Under the pieces are notes generated by a model. That model saw only the letters and a list, made by a program, of their open reading frames with translations. It was not told where the DNA came from and made no database searches. DNA of 64,000 nt from JABFSS01 sp964497975. Lineage in GTDB: Bacteria; Patescibacteriota; Gracilibacteria; Peribacterales; Peribacteraceae. The translations under genes and the position numbers were made by a program. The DNA is taken from contig CAZCFO010000002.1 of the NCBI GenBank assembly GCA_964497975.1, positions 196,243-260,242 on the forward strand, read 5' to 3'. Positions 48,767 to 57,179 of this stretch are shown here, piece by piece (position 1 is the first letter of the stretch; the number at the start of each line of letters is the position of its first letter).

Positions 48767-48832
48767 ATAAATATATTATACAATATTATTCAAATTTATG
48801 AATAGCACCGTTATACGCATATACTCAGTTTC

Positions 48833-50158
48833 ATGCGCTTCGATCTCACCCGGGCTTTGATTCCGTTTGTATACTTCATCGCCGGAGCAACATCGCTCGC
48901 CGGTGTCGCGACGACGTTCTATTACAAGGATGATCTTCAGTTGAGTATCCAGCAGGTCCAGTTTCTCGGATCAATCGCGATCATCCCCTGGAGCATCAAG
49001 CCGTTCTACGGCCTCTTTTCGGACGTGCGCCCCGTGTTCGGCCTGCGCAGGAAGCCGTACCTTTTCCTGGCCGGACTCTTTGGCGCGGCGGGTTACTTTT
49101 CGATGGCGACATGGGTGAGCGGATTCTGGGGCGCTGCATTCTCATCCATTGTTTCTGCGATGGGCTTCGCCCTCGCGGACGTGATCGTCGACGGTATCGT
49201 CGCGGAGAAGAGCAAAACGCAGAAGGAGGCGGGCAGACTCCAGAGCATCTGCCGCGGGGCGCTGCTTTTGGGAGGCGTCATCGTCGCGTATTCCTCGGGC
49301 GTGCTGGTGGAAGTGATCGGCCCGCGCAACGTCTTCCTTATCACCGGATCGCTGCCGCTCTTCACCACGCTCTTTTCGCTCATCGTGCTCGAGGGACCGC
49401 TGCCGGAAAGCGGCTTTTCCATGCGCAAAGCCTGGAAGCAGTTCCGCGCAGCCGTCAGCCCCGCCGTCCTCTGGAGCGCGGCATTCCTGTTCCTCTGGCG
49501 GGCAACGCCGACCACGGGAGGCGCCTTCAATTACTATCTGATCGACGAGCTCGGCTTCTCGCCGGAGTTTTTCGGGCGGCTGGCGTTCTTCAGCTACGTC
49601 ACCGGAATCATCGGCGTCGTGGCGTTCCGGAAATTTTTACTGAAGGTTCCGCTCAAGACGCTCTTCTTCTGGCTGATGATCGCAAGCGTCATCCTCTCCG
49701 TACCCTCGATAGGGCTGATCTATAAATGGTACGAGATCATCGGCGTCAGCCCGCAGTTCTTCGCGATGGCCGACACGCTCATCAGCGGCATGCTCTTTGA
49801 GCTCGGCTTCCTGCCGCTGCTGGTGCTAGTTGCCCGTGTATGCCCCAAAGGCATCGAGGCGACGATGTTCGCGGTCCTCGCGAGTCTGATGAACATCGGA
49901 CTGAGCGTGAGCGACATGGGAGGCGCGGCCCTGACGGCGGCCTTCGGCGTGCGCTCGGCCACGGAAGCGCTCGCCGCCGATTATCACAACCTGCATTGGG
50001 TCATGTGGATCGCGATCCTCTCCAGCCTTCTGCCGATTCCCCTGCTCCGCTTCCTGCCCGAAACGAGGACGTCGGAAGAGGCGCTGCCCGAACAATCGGC
50101 ATCGGCAATCATTCCCCTGCTGACGCCGCTTGAGCCGCAGAAGCAGGAGATCGCGTAG
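48833..50158 (+). CDS. BT1-family (folate-biopterin-type) transporter
   Basis: A 441-aa major-facilitator-type protein with 12 membrane helices. The BT1 family signature is seen as PWSIKPFYGLFSDVRPVFGL followed by RRKPYL, and then FALADVIVDGIVAEKSKTQ. BT1 members carry folates or pteridines in protozoa, plants and cyanobacteria, and the bacterial substrate here is unproven. A CPR cell lacking full folate synthesis could use it to import folate for FolD. TATACT lies seven bases before the ATG. Confidence 0.85.
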   Translation: MRFDLTRALIPFVYFIAGATSLAGVATTFYYKDDLQLSIQQVQFLGSIAIIPWSIKPFYGLFSDVRPVFGLRRKPYLFLAGLFGAAGYFSMATWVSGFWGAAFSSIVSAMGFALADVIVDGIVAEKSKTQKEAGRLQSICRGALLLGGVIVAYSSGVLVEVIGPRNVFLITGSLPLFTTLFSLIVLEGPLPESGFSMRKAWKQFRAAVSPAVLWSAAFLFLWRATPTTGGAFNYYLIDELGFSPEFFGRLAFFSYVTGIIGVVAFRKFLLKVPLKTLFFWLMIASVILSVPSIGLIYKWYEIIGVSPQFFAMADTLISGMLFELGFLPLLVLVARVCPKGIEATMFAVLASLMNIGLSVSDMGGAALTAAFGVRSATEALAADYHNLHWVMWIAILSSLLPIPLLRFLPETRTSEEALPEQSASAIIPLLTPLEPQKQEIA

Positions 50159-50161
50159 AAA

Positions 50162-50368
50162 TCACATCTCGATCCCCAGTTTGCCCACGAGTGCTTCCCG
50201 TGTTTCATCGTTCATTTCTGACAACACTTTACGAAGACGACCGGTCTTTCCTTCATCCCTCAACGCCTCGAGAATGCGGAGCTTTTTAATGGAGACGCCC
50301 TCCACGCCGGACTGAAGAGGTTTGTTGCTTCGGGAATTGCCTGTGGAGGGTGCGACCATTTGTTCCAT
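50162..50368 (-). CDS. Small hypothetical protein
   Basis: A 68-aa soluble protein, N-terminal part polar, C-terminal two helices (SIKKLRILEALRDEGKTGRL, KVLSEMNDETREALVGKLGI). It ends 4 bp from the transporter stop (convergent). The upstream part of the frame is Arg/Ser/Cys-rich shadow. No family recognised. Confidence 0.5.
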   Translation of the reverse strand: MEQMVAPSTGNSRSNKPLQSGVEGVSIKKLRILEALRDEGKTGRLRKVLSEMNDETREALVGKLGIEM

Positions 50369-50426
50369 GGACGAAACGCGATGGTACCGGAAGATTTTCC
50401 GAGAGCAAGCTGAACACATTTTTTGT

Positions 50427-51494
50427 TCAAGTTTTCTTCTCAAGATTAGCCAATTTCTGCTCTTCGTCCTTTTCACGAATGGTCTCGAAAATCTTGCCCG
50501 CATTGCCCTCCATAATCGAAGGAAGGTTGCTGAAACTCTCGCCCACGCGGTGGTCGGTCACGCGGTCCTGGGGGAAGTTATAGGTGCGGATTTTCTCGCT
50601 GCGGTCACCCGTGCCGATCTGGCCCGAACGCAACTCCCCTCTTTCCTTGGCAAGCCGCTCCTGCTCGGCGGAGTAGAGGCGCGACCGGAGGAGGCTCATC
50701 GCCAGGATGCGGTTCTTGAGCTGGCTGCGCTCCGTCTGGCACGCGACCACGGTGTTGGTGGGAATGTGCGTGATGCGGATGGCCGTCTCGACCTTGTTGA
50801 CGTTCTGGCCGCCCGCGCCGCCGCTGCGGTAGGTGTCGATGCGCAGGTCCTCGGGCCTGATGACGATATCCACCTCTTCGGCCTCGGGAAGGATCGCCAC
50901 GGTCACCGTCGACGTGTGGATACGCCCCTTGGCTTCCGTCGCCGGGATGCGCTGCACGCGGTGCACGCCGGATTCGTATTTGAGCTTCCCGTAGACGCCC
51001 GTGCCTTCGATCTTGCACGAGGCTTCCTTGATGCCGCCGGAATCGGCGTCCGATTTGTCCATCAACTCCGTCTTCCAGCGCTGCAGTTCGGCGTAGCGCA
51101 GATACATGCGCAGGAGCTCCGCCGCGAACAGCGCCGCTTCCTCGCCGCCGGCCCCCGCGCGGATTTCGAGAATCACGCTCTTGTCGTCATCGGGATCCCG
51201 GGGAATCAGGAAGGACTTCATCCGCTTCTCAAGAGCCGGAATCTTCTCCCTGGCGGCATCGGCTTCCTCCTGCGCGAGCGCCTTCAGCTCCGGGTCGTCT
51301 TTGATCTTCGCGACTTCGTTGATGGCCCGCCCGGCGGCATCGTATTCGTCCAGAAGCTCGATCAGCGGATCCAGCTCCTTGATGCGCCTGCTGATCCGAG
51401 CAACCTCCTTGGGATTATTGAACACCTCCGGCGACTGCAGACGCAGCGTCAGATCGGCGTGTTCGCGGGCCAGTGAACGAAGCTTGTCGACCAT
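50427..51494 (-). CDS. prfA: Peptide chain release factor 1
   Basis: Recognises UAA and UAG and releases the finished protein. It has 355 aa. The codon-recognition tripeptide PAT is in RVQRIPATEAKGRIHTSTVT and the catalytic GGQ in GGAGGQNVNKVETAIRI; domain 1 helices begin MVDKLRSLAREHADL. The ATG at 51494 matches family length. Because many genes here end in TGA, a second factor (RF2) must exist elsewhere, and UGA is not a sense codon. Confidence 0.97.
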   Translation of the reverse strand: MVDKLRSLAREHADLTLRLQSPEVFNNPKEVARISRRIKELDPLIELLDEYDAAGRAINEVAKIKDDPELKALAQEEADAAREKIPALEKRMKSFLIPRDPDDDKSVILEIRAGAGGEEAALFAAELLRMYLRYAELQRWKTELMDKSDADSGGIKEASCKIEGTGVYGKLKYESGVHRVQRIPATEAKGRIHTSTVTVAILPEAEEVDIVIRPEDLRIDTYRSGGAGGQNVNKVETAIRITHIPTNTVVACQTERSQLKNRILAMSLLRSRLYSAEQERLAKERGELRSGQIGTGDRSEKIRTYNFPQDRVTDHRVGESFSNLPSIMEGNAGKIFETIREKDEEQKLANLEKKT

Positions 51495-51575
51495 GGAGAA
51501 AGGATAACGGAAGACCGGAAGTTCGGAAGAACGGGGCCCCGGTTCCGGGCACCCCGTCGTTCCCTGCAATGCACG

Positions 51576-52667
51576 CTAGCGGTTCTGCTGATCGAGGGTG
51601 TTCGTGGTAAAGCAGTGGCGTCCCGCCGGGTGATTCCAGAAAATGTCGTACTGCTGGTCGCGCGGCAGCGAGAACGTGGCGCAAAGCTCGAAGCTTGTCG
51701 GCGACAGAACAGCGTACTCGTACGGAGCGCCGGTTTCGGGATCGAGGGTGGAAATCTTCTCATAGGAGGCATTGGCGGCGATCTCCTGGAGCGTCTGGGG
51801 CAGCTCATGAGGGGTCGCGGTGGGCGGCGTTCCCGAGGGCGGGACGACGTACCGCTGGTTGCCCCAGGCGATATTCAGGGTTTCATTCTGGATGGCGCGG
51901 AGATCCGTGATGCGCTGTTCGTCGAATCTCTCGGCGCGGCCGCGCAGGGGGCTGCCGGCGACGACAAATGCGCCCACGACCGCGGCGAGGACGATCGCCA
52001 CGCTGCAGTAGAAGTACCGCATGTGGATCTTATGTCCCGAGAACCGCTCGGCGGGGATGCGCAGCGAGTACAGGTAGTAGCGGAACGGGAGCCCCGCGAG
52101 GACGAGGACGGCGGCGACCTTCAGGAGGAAGCGGACGGTGATCTCGCCCTGCAGCAGGTTGAAGATGAGCGCGATCAGGTCGCCCACGAGCATGCAGGCG
52201 GTAACGAAGAGAATCAGATAGGTGAGCCAGCGGCGGACGCCGGAAGCCAGCTTTTCGTGATGCGCCGCGTATTCCCTGAGCAGAAGGCGGGACATCCAGA
52301 TGTACAGCGGATACGAGACGATCAGGATGGCGAGTTCCCAGCGGACCGACGACAGATTGTCGCTGTAGTAGTACGTCGGGAATGCCGCGTCCGGCAGGAG
52401 GCGGTTGAGGAAATCGAACGCGAGGAAAATCAGGCTTCCCACGGTGGACGCGAGCGACGTGAAGCTGAGCAGGAGGAAGAACGCATCCCGCGCGGAGCCC
52501 GCGTCGGGCGGCATCGGCACCGGCATGCCCAGGCTTTCGGAGGCCATGGCTTCGGAAATGTCCTTCTCCTTCCATCCGGCGGAGAGCAGGAGCATGCGGA
52601 TCGTCTGGTGGTCGAGGTTCTTGGACCGCGCATGGCTGATGAATGAAGCGAGAGAGGAGTGGGTCAT
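51576..52667 (-). CDS. DUF5671-like polytopic membrane protein
   Basis: A 363-aa protein. The N-terminal 45 residues form a small helical domain (HARSKNLDHQTIRMLLLSAG, WKEKDISEAM). Five to six membrane helices follow, with AFFLLLSFTSLASTVGSLIF, YYYSDNLSSVRWELAILIVS and YPLYIWMSRLLLREYA, a pattern common to DUF5671 proteins in CPR genomes. The external C-terminal part is polar with two Cys (FELCATF, GRHCFTT). TACAAT lies eight bases upstream of the ATG. Function unknown. Confidence 0.75.
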   Translation of the reverse strand: MTHSSLASFISHARSKNLDHQTIRMLLLSAGWKEKDISEAMASESLGMPVPMPPDAGSARDAFFLLLSFTSLASTVGSLIFLAFDFLNRLLPDAAFPTYYYSDNLSSVRWELAILIVSYPLYIWMSRLLLREYAAHHEKLASGVRRWLTYLILFVTACMLVGDLIALIFNLLQGEITVRFLLKVAAVLVLAGLPFRYYLYSLRIPAERFSGHKIHMRYFYCSVAIVLAAVVGAFVVAGSPLRGRAERFDEQRITDLRAIQNETLNIAWGNQRYVVPPSGTPPTATPHELPQTLQEIAANASYEKISTLDPETGAPYEYAVLSPTSFELCATFSLPRDQQYDIFWNHPAGRHCFTTNTLDQQNR

Positions 52668-52729
52668 AGACCCGGATTGTACAGGCGAAACCGCACGTGC
52701 GCATCATTCCGAAGGAAAGTTCTTCACTT

Positions 52730-53044
52730 TTATGCGGCTTCGGACAGCAGTTCTGCGTACGCAAGGCGCATTGCCATCATGGGACGAAGGCGGTTATACA
52801 TCTCCAAAGCCTGCCTGCGGTACCACGACGGCTTGAGCGGGTTGAAATCGTCTGCGGCGTACATTTGTTCGATGGCCTCCTGGGCAATCTTCCATTCTTG
52901 GTCAACCCGCACGGGGATGCGGTCGATTCGCATATGCGCAAAAACCGCGATGCGCTGCAAAGCCTTCCAGGCACGCATATCCGGATACGTTTCCACCTGC
53001 CACTGTTCATGGATGCAATCGGCGACAATAGCGGGGGCAAGCAT
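52730..53044 (-). CDS. Small hypothetical protein
   Basis: A 104-aa helical soluble protein rich in Met, Trp and Arg: VADCIHEQWQVETYPDMRAW, RIPVRVDQEWKIAQEAIEQM, WYRRQALEMYNRLRPMMAMR. TACGGT lies seven bases upstream of the ATG; a GTG directly before it is an alternative start. Divergent from mnmA. No family recognised. Confidence 0.55.
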   Translation of the reverse strand: MLAPAIVADCIHEQWQVETYPDMRAWKALQRIAVFAHMRIDRIPVRVDQEWKIAQEAIEQMYAADDFNPLKPSWYRRQALEMYNRLRPMMAMRLAYAELLSEAA

Positions 53045-53120
53045 CACGGGAACCGTAGCCGGAGGATCGGCCCCTGCAAACTATCGAGAAGGTTCCCTCG
53101 AATAAAGCGCTTCCAGACGA

Positions 53121-53132
53121 TAGAATTCCATG
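53121..53132 (+). promoter_or_regulatory. Leaderless -10 for mnmA (TAGAAT)
   Basis: TAGAAT at 53121-53126. It is six bases before GTG 53133 but only three before ATG 53130, so the GTG fits the local spacing rule better. Confidence 0.5.
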
Positions 53133-54224
53133 GTGAAGATTCTCGTTGCATTATCGGGGGGCATCGATTCATCCACCATGGCGCACATGCTCCATGCGCA
53201 GGGGCATGAGCTCGTGGGCGTGCGGTTCACGCTGTGGAGCGACCCGCTCGCGCCAGCGCTGGCCGACATCCTCCCGAGCAAATGCTGCAACGCGCAGACG
53301 GCGGCGCGCACCCGTCACGTCGCCAGGCAGCTCGGCATTCCGCTGCACATCGTCGACCTGGAGAGTGAATTCAAACGGAACGTCGTGGATCCGTTTCTCG
53401 AGGGCTACCGCAAGGGGCTCGCGCCGAATCCGTGCATCGGCTGCAACCGGACGATCAAGTTCGGCAAACTGGCGGAACTGATGACGGAACTCGGCTGCGA
53501 GCGGCTCGCGACGGGCCACTACGCGCGGACGGCGCGCGAGCGGCTGCCGGACGGATCCGAGCGGTCGATTCTGCTGGAGGCGGTGGATGCCGCCAAAGAT
53601 CAGAGTTACTATCTGTACGGACTGACCCAGGAACAGCTCTCAAGCGTCATCTTTCCGCTGGGCGGCATGCGGAAGGCGGAAGTCTTCGCGCTCGCGAAAA
53701 GTTTCGGCGTGCCGTTCGATGACTTCTACCGCGAGAGCCAGGACCTCTGTTTTTTCCCGGAAAAGACGCCGCAGGAATTCCTCAAGCGGCACCTGCGCGA
53801 CGCGATGGTTCCGGGAAAGATCGTCCGCCGCGACGGCACCGTCGTCGGGAGCCACGACGGATTGCCGCTGTACACCGTCGGCCAGCGGCGGGGACTGGGA
53901 ATCGGCGGATTGAAGATTCCGCTCGAAGTCGTCGCGAAGAATGCCGGCGCGAACTCTCTTGTCGTCGCGGAGAAGGGACGGGAGAAGACGCCGTCCGTGG
54001 AGCTCACCAACCTGCGGTGGATCTCGTGGAAACCGGAGGAGGGCTCGGCGATCCCGTTCGAATGCCGGACGCGCTCCCTGTCGCCGCGCCTTCGCGGGTC
54101 TATCACGGTCCGGGACAACCAGGGAACATTCACCTTCGAGACCCCCCAGCCGCCCCAGGCGGCGGGTCAGTCGCTGGTGCTGTACAGGGGGGAGGAAGTG
54201 GTGGGCGGAGGGGTGATGAGCTGA
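53133..54224 (+). CDS. mnmA: tRNA-specific 2-thiouridylase
   Basis: Adds sulfur to the wobble uridine of tRNA-Lys, -Glu and -Gln. It has 363 aa from GTG 53133 (or 364 from ATG 53130); the GTG gives MKILVALSGG and matches the -10 spacing. PP-loop ALSGGIDSS, the catalytic Cys in NPCIGCNRTIKFG and the second Cys in SQDLCFFP, GHYART, and YYLYGLTQEQLSSVIFPLGG are all present, followed by the beta-barrel domain with GQRRGLGIGG. Hairpin G starts at the base after the stop codon. Confidence 0.95.
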   Translation: MKILVALSGGIDSSTMAHMLHAQGHELVGVRFTLWSDPLAPALADILPSKCCNAQTAARTRHVARQLGIPLHIVDLESEFKRNVVDPFLEGYRKGLAPNPCIGCNRTIKFGKLAELMTELGCERLATGHYARTARERLPDGSERSILLEAVDAAKDQSYYLYGLTQEQLSSVIFPLGGMRKAEVFALAKSFGVPFDDFYRESQDLCFFPEKTPQEFLKRHLRDAMVPGKIVRRDGTVVGSHDGLPLYTVGQRRGLGIGGLKIPLEVVAKNAGANSLVVAEKGREKTPSVELTNLRWISWKPEEGSAIPFECRTRSLSPRLRGSITVRDNQGTFTFETPQPPQAAGQSLVLYRGEEVVGGGVMS

Positions 54225-54309
54225 GCAAACGAAGGAAACGAGGCAAACGACGGAAACGAGGAAGAATTTTCGTCGTTTTCTTTGTTTACTTCGTTTGCGT
54301 CGTTTGCCA
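54225..54309. repeat. Word-repeat hairpin G (AAACGAGG words)
   Basis: Left arm GCAAACGAAGGAAACGAGGC, AAACGACGGAAACGAGGAAG; right arm TTTTCGTCGTTTTCTTTG, TTTACTTCGTTTGCGTCG, TTTGCC. It starts directly after the mnmA stop and is the only copy of this word set in the window. Confidence 0.85.
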
Positions 54310-54349
54310 ATAATGGTCCTCTTTCCTTTCTATGAAGCCGTTTTTTTGC

Positions 54350-54363
54350 TATAATCATTGGAT
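54350..54363 (+). promoter_or_regulatory. Leaderless -10 for sortase (TATAAT-N8-TTG)
   Basis: Perfect TATAAT at 54350-54355. The TTG at 54364 lies eight bases on; an alternative TTG at 54358 lies only two bases on. Confidence 0.55.
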
Positions 54364-56019
54364 TTGCTGAACCCCGCCTTCCCCCACCGCGCGTTCTACG
54401 ATGACGAGGGCAATATCATCCTGCCCTCCCTCGGCCTGAGCCGCCGTGCGGAGCCGGAACCCATGCCTGCGCCGCAGGAGACGTTCGAGGAGATACGCGA
54501 ACCCGCACCGCAGGAAATGTTCGGGGAAATTGCAGCGCAGGAGACGATCGCGGAAGCGCAGGAGCCCCGCGTGAGCTTTCTCTCCCTGCTCTGGCGTGCG
54601 AGGCAGCCCCGGAGGATTGTCGAACCTGTACTGCCCGAGGCCAGGCCCGAACCTGCGCCCGCGTTCATGAACGCGGCGTCGGAGGAAATCATCCAGTGGA
54701 TCATTGAGGAAGACGAGCCGGAGAGTCTTCACAAGCTCGTCGCGGAGGAAACCGTCGTGACAGCGCCGCGGGAGACGAGTGCGACGGCCGCGGAGGACAT
54801 CGCGTTGCCGGAATCCGAGCCCGCCCCCGAGGCCGTTCCCGAACCTCTTCCCACGACCGAATTCGTCCTCGTGACGCCCATCGAGAAGATCACGCCCCCG
54901 CCGCGCAAGCGCACCCCCCGCACGCCGCTGCGCGTGCACGTGCAGAACGGCATCAACCGGGTGCAGACCACCTTCGGCAAACGCGTCGACCGGCAGCGCG
55001 AGCTCGTCTGCGACCGCATCGTGGCGCTGCGCCGCGTGACCCGGGAAACCCTCCGCGAGGGGGGACGGCAATACCGGGTGAGCGTCGACAGCGGCCGCCC
55101 CATCATCTGGGACATGGCCGATGACGTCCGGCGCTTTTTCCGCAAAGCCTGGAACTTCCTCGCCCAGCCCGTCTGGGTGCCGACCCGCAAGAAACAAATC
55201 AAGCAGTACAGCCGCGGAACCCTCTTCATTCTGGACATCTTCCGCTTCGGCGGCACGTTCGCGGTCATCTTCCTGGGTCTCTTCGTCGCGCTCAACTACG
55301 ACAGTTTCTGGCAGATCGCGGAATCCCGCGTCACCACGATCCTCGAGAGCCCGAGTATCGAATCCCCCGAGGCCGCCGCGGACGACGAAATGCTCCAGAC
55401 CCTCAAGGCGACCGCGCCGGATGCCACGCCCGAAGCGCGCGAGCGCGGCGAGCTGCTGAGCTTCCTGCCGAACGTCGGCCCGCCGGAGAACCGCGTCCTC
55501 ATCCCCAAACTGAAGCTCAACGTCCCGCTGGTGGAGCCGAAGATCGATTCGCTCCTGCGGCAGGACTGGGAGCAGGTGGAGATCGACATCCAGGACGCGC
55601 TCGTCAACGGCGTCGTCCATTACCCGGGCACCGCGCGTCCGGGCCAGGCGGGGAACTTCTTCGTCACCGGGCACAGCTCGTACTACCCGTGGGCTCCGGG
55701 CAAATACAAAACCATCTTCGCGCGGCTGCAGGATCTGGTGCCCGGCGACGAGTACTGGGTCTACTACAAGGGCGACAGGCACCGCTACATCATCACGGAG
55801 AAAAAGGAAGTGAGCCCGAGCGACATCACGGTGCTCGATCAACCGGAGAACCGCCGCATCGCCACCCTCATGACCTGCACGCCGGTGGGCACCACGCTGC
55901 GCCGTCTGATCATCGTCGCGCAGGAAGTCGATCCGACCACGGGCGAGCCGCTCGCGGTGGGCCAGCGCGGGGACAAGGGCGTGTCGCCGAAGTTAGAACT
56001 GGAGGCGCTGCCGATCTGA
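54364..56019 (+). CDS. Sortase with long N-terminal region
   Basis: A 551-aa protein whose last 190 residues are a sortase domain: VLIPKLKLNVPLVEP, the His in TGHSS, the Cys in ATLMTCTPVGTTLRR with the catalytic Arg just after. Sortases join sorting-signal proteins to the wall or to each other. A membrane helix (TFAVIFLGLFVALNYDSF) precedes it. The first 300 residues are cytoplasmic, Glu/Pro-rich and largely disordered with a basic end (PPRKRTPRTPLRVHVQ), far longer than in ordinary sortases. A TTG start is inferred from TATAAT-N8. No partner substrate is seen nearby. Confidence 0.85.
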   Translation: MLNPAFPHRAFYDDEGNIILPSLGLSRRAEPEPMPAPQETFEEIREPAPQEMFGEIAAQETIAEAQEPRVSFLSLLWRARQPRRIVEPVLPEARPEPAPAFMNAASEEIIQWIIEEDEPESLHKLVAEETVVTAPRETSATAAEDIALPESEPAPEAVPEPLPTTEFVLVTPIEKITPPPRKRTPRTPLRVHVQNGINRVQTTFGKRVDRQRELVCDRIVALRRVTRETLREGGRQYRVSVDSGRPIIWDMADDVRRFFRKAWNFLAQPVWVPTRKKQIKQYSRGTLFILDIFRFGGTFAVIFLGLFVALNYDSFWQIAESRVTTILESPSIESPEAAADDEMLQTLKATAPDATPEARERGELLSFLPNVGPPENRVLIPKLKLNVPLVEPKIDSLLRQDWEQVEIDIQDALVNGVVHYPGTARPGQAGNFFVTGHSSYYPWAPGKYKTIFARLQDLVPGDEYWVYYKGDRHRYIITEKKEVSPSDITVLDQPENRRIATLMTCTPVGTTLRRLIIVAQEVDPTTGEPLAVGQRGDKGVSPKLELEALPI

Positions 56020-56076
56020 TCGACTGATGATTGCTCGAAAAGTGCTACTTTAATTAAATGTAGTGCGAATTTGGGA

Positions 56077-56697
56077 TTATTCGAGCTTGTCTTCCTCTAA
56101 TTTAGAAACGGACCAGTGTGTAAAATCGGAGTTAATATGAATTTTAAAAGTAAATGAAGTATTTTCATGCAATTCAGTTAGCGTATACATAAGACCTCTC
56201 TCATCCTTAGTTAACAAGCCTATTAAATAAATGATGCCAAATTTACTTTTGCCCTTAATCGCCTCACGAATTTTGTTGCGGTACCACTTCATAGCTCCAT
56301 CAAAGAAAACTACGAGTGCCAATTTATCAGCGTCACTGTAGTTCTTATTTATCTTGAGATTTATTTTTTCAATTATTCTCTGATCGCCCAATGGCAAAAT
56401 TTCTCTCGCATTAGGATTATCAAGAGCGCAAACATGCTCTGTTCGAAAGCCCTCCTGTGTTTTTCTGTTAAAAACAGTGCCATCGCCATTTCCATCATCG
56501 GCAAAAGTAATTTCTGAGGAAAAATATCTTCTTAAGTAAGCACACAGTAACCAGTTTCCCCACATTTCAATCGCACTCAAAGATGAGCCAGGGAATTTTT
56601 TTGTCTTTAACATTAACCCAGGAAAATCTGTTACAAAGGGCTGCATCATCTTGAGCAATTTCTTAAAGCTTCTAATAGCGTTAACCCTTTCTTTCAT
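56077..56697 (-). CDS. AT-rich hypothetical protein beside tRNA-Leu
   Basis: A 206-aa soluble protein, Lys/Asn/Ile-rich and encoded with AT-rich codons unlike its neighbours. Seen: MKERVNAIRSFKKLLKMMQP, LSAIEMWGNWLLCAYLRRYF, DADKLALVVFFDGAMKWYRN, KIREAIKGKSKFGIIYLIGL. It begins 20 bp after the 3' end of tRNA-Leu(UAA). The frame remains open into the tRNA, and an ATG at 56718 overlaps the CCA and is less likely. Composition and position suggest recent acquisition at a tRNA. Similar genes are sometimes restriction- or defence-linked, but no motif supports that here. Confidence 0.75.
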   Translation of the reverse strand: MKERVNAIRSFKKLLKMMQPFVTDFPGLMLKTKKFPGSSLSAIEMWGNWLLCAYLRRYFSSEITFADDGNGDGTVFNRKTQEGFRTEHVCALDNPNAREILPLGDQRIIEKINLKINKNYSDADKLALVVFFDGAMKWYRNKIREAIKGKSKFGIIYLIGLLTKDERGLMYTLTELHENTSFTFKIHINSDFTHWSVSKLEEDKLE

Positions 56698-56717
56698 TGA
56701 GTAAGTAGAAGTCCACA

Positions 56718-56807
56718 TGGTGCCGCCGGCTGGAATTGAACCAGCATGACCCGATAAAGGGTCAGGGGATTTTAAGTCCCCCGTGTCTACCATTCCACCA
56801 CAGCGGC
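56718..56807 (-). tRNA. tRNA-Leu (anticodon UAA)
   Basis: A 90-nt class II tRNA with encoded CCA. The acceptor GCCGCTG pairs with CGGCGGC (one wobble). The anticodon loop CTTAAAA gives UAA, reading UUA. The variable arm is long (GACCCTTTATCGGGTC). The T arm has GGTTCAATTCC. Confidence 0.96.
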
Positions 56808-56824
56808 AAAGAGCTTCTCCTATC

Positions 56825-57157
56825 TTAGAACAACTTCCCCCCGAGCGGCACCTCCCGTTCGGGATGGAGCAACACCGCATTCCCCTCCTGATCGGGAATG
56901 CCCAGCGTCAGGCATTCGCTGACATGCTTTCCAATCTGCTTGGGCGGAAAATTCACGACCCCCAGGACCTGCCTTCCGACAAGTTCCGGACCCTCATAGA
57001 GCGGCTTGAGCTTCGCGAGCGACTTTTTGGTTCCGACCTCCGGACCAAAATCGATGTGCAAAATGTGCGTCGAGTATTTGCCTTCCGGGAATGGCTCGAC
57101 GCTCAGAATTTTGCCGACGCGGATATCCACTTTCTGGAAATCGTCGAAGGTGATCAT
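56825..57157 (-). CDS. csaA: CsaA-type tRNA-binding (EMAP-fold) protein
   Basis: A 110-aa OB-fold protein of the CsaA/MetG-C-terminal family: FDDFQKVDIRVGKILSVEPF, HILHIDFGPEVGTKKSLAKL, GRQVLGVVNFPPKQIGKHVS, ECLTLG, and the closing VLLHPEREVPLGGKLF. It binds tRNA as a dimer, and chaperone and export roles are reported in Bacillus. The start at 57157 is set by TACACT six bases upstream, within a palindrome shared with the divergent gene. Confidence 0.95.
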   Translation of the reverse strand: MITFDDFQKVDIRVGKILSVEPFPEGKYSTHILHIDFGPEVGTKKSLAKLKPLYEGPELVGRQVLGVVNFPPKQIGKHVSECLTLGIPDQEGNAVLLHPEREVPLGGKLF

Positions 57158-57163
57158 GCGCCC

Positions 57164-57173
57164 AGTGTACACT
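57164..57173. promoter_or_regulatory. Bidirectional palindromic -10 (AGTGTACACT)
   Basis: The 10-bp palindrome AGTGTACACT gives TACACT in both directions. It lies exactly six bases from ATG 57180 (plus) and six bases from ATG 57157 (minus, csaA), so both messages should be leaderless. Confidence 0.7.
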
Positions 57174-57179
57174 CGGTTC

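Noticed and set aside
56698..56880. N-terminal extension of the AT-rich gene
   Set aside because: It runs through tRNA-Leu; the first ATG outside the tRNA is 56697.
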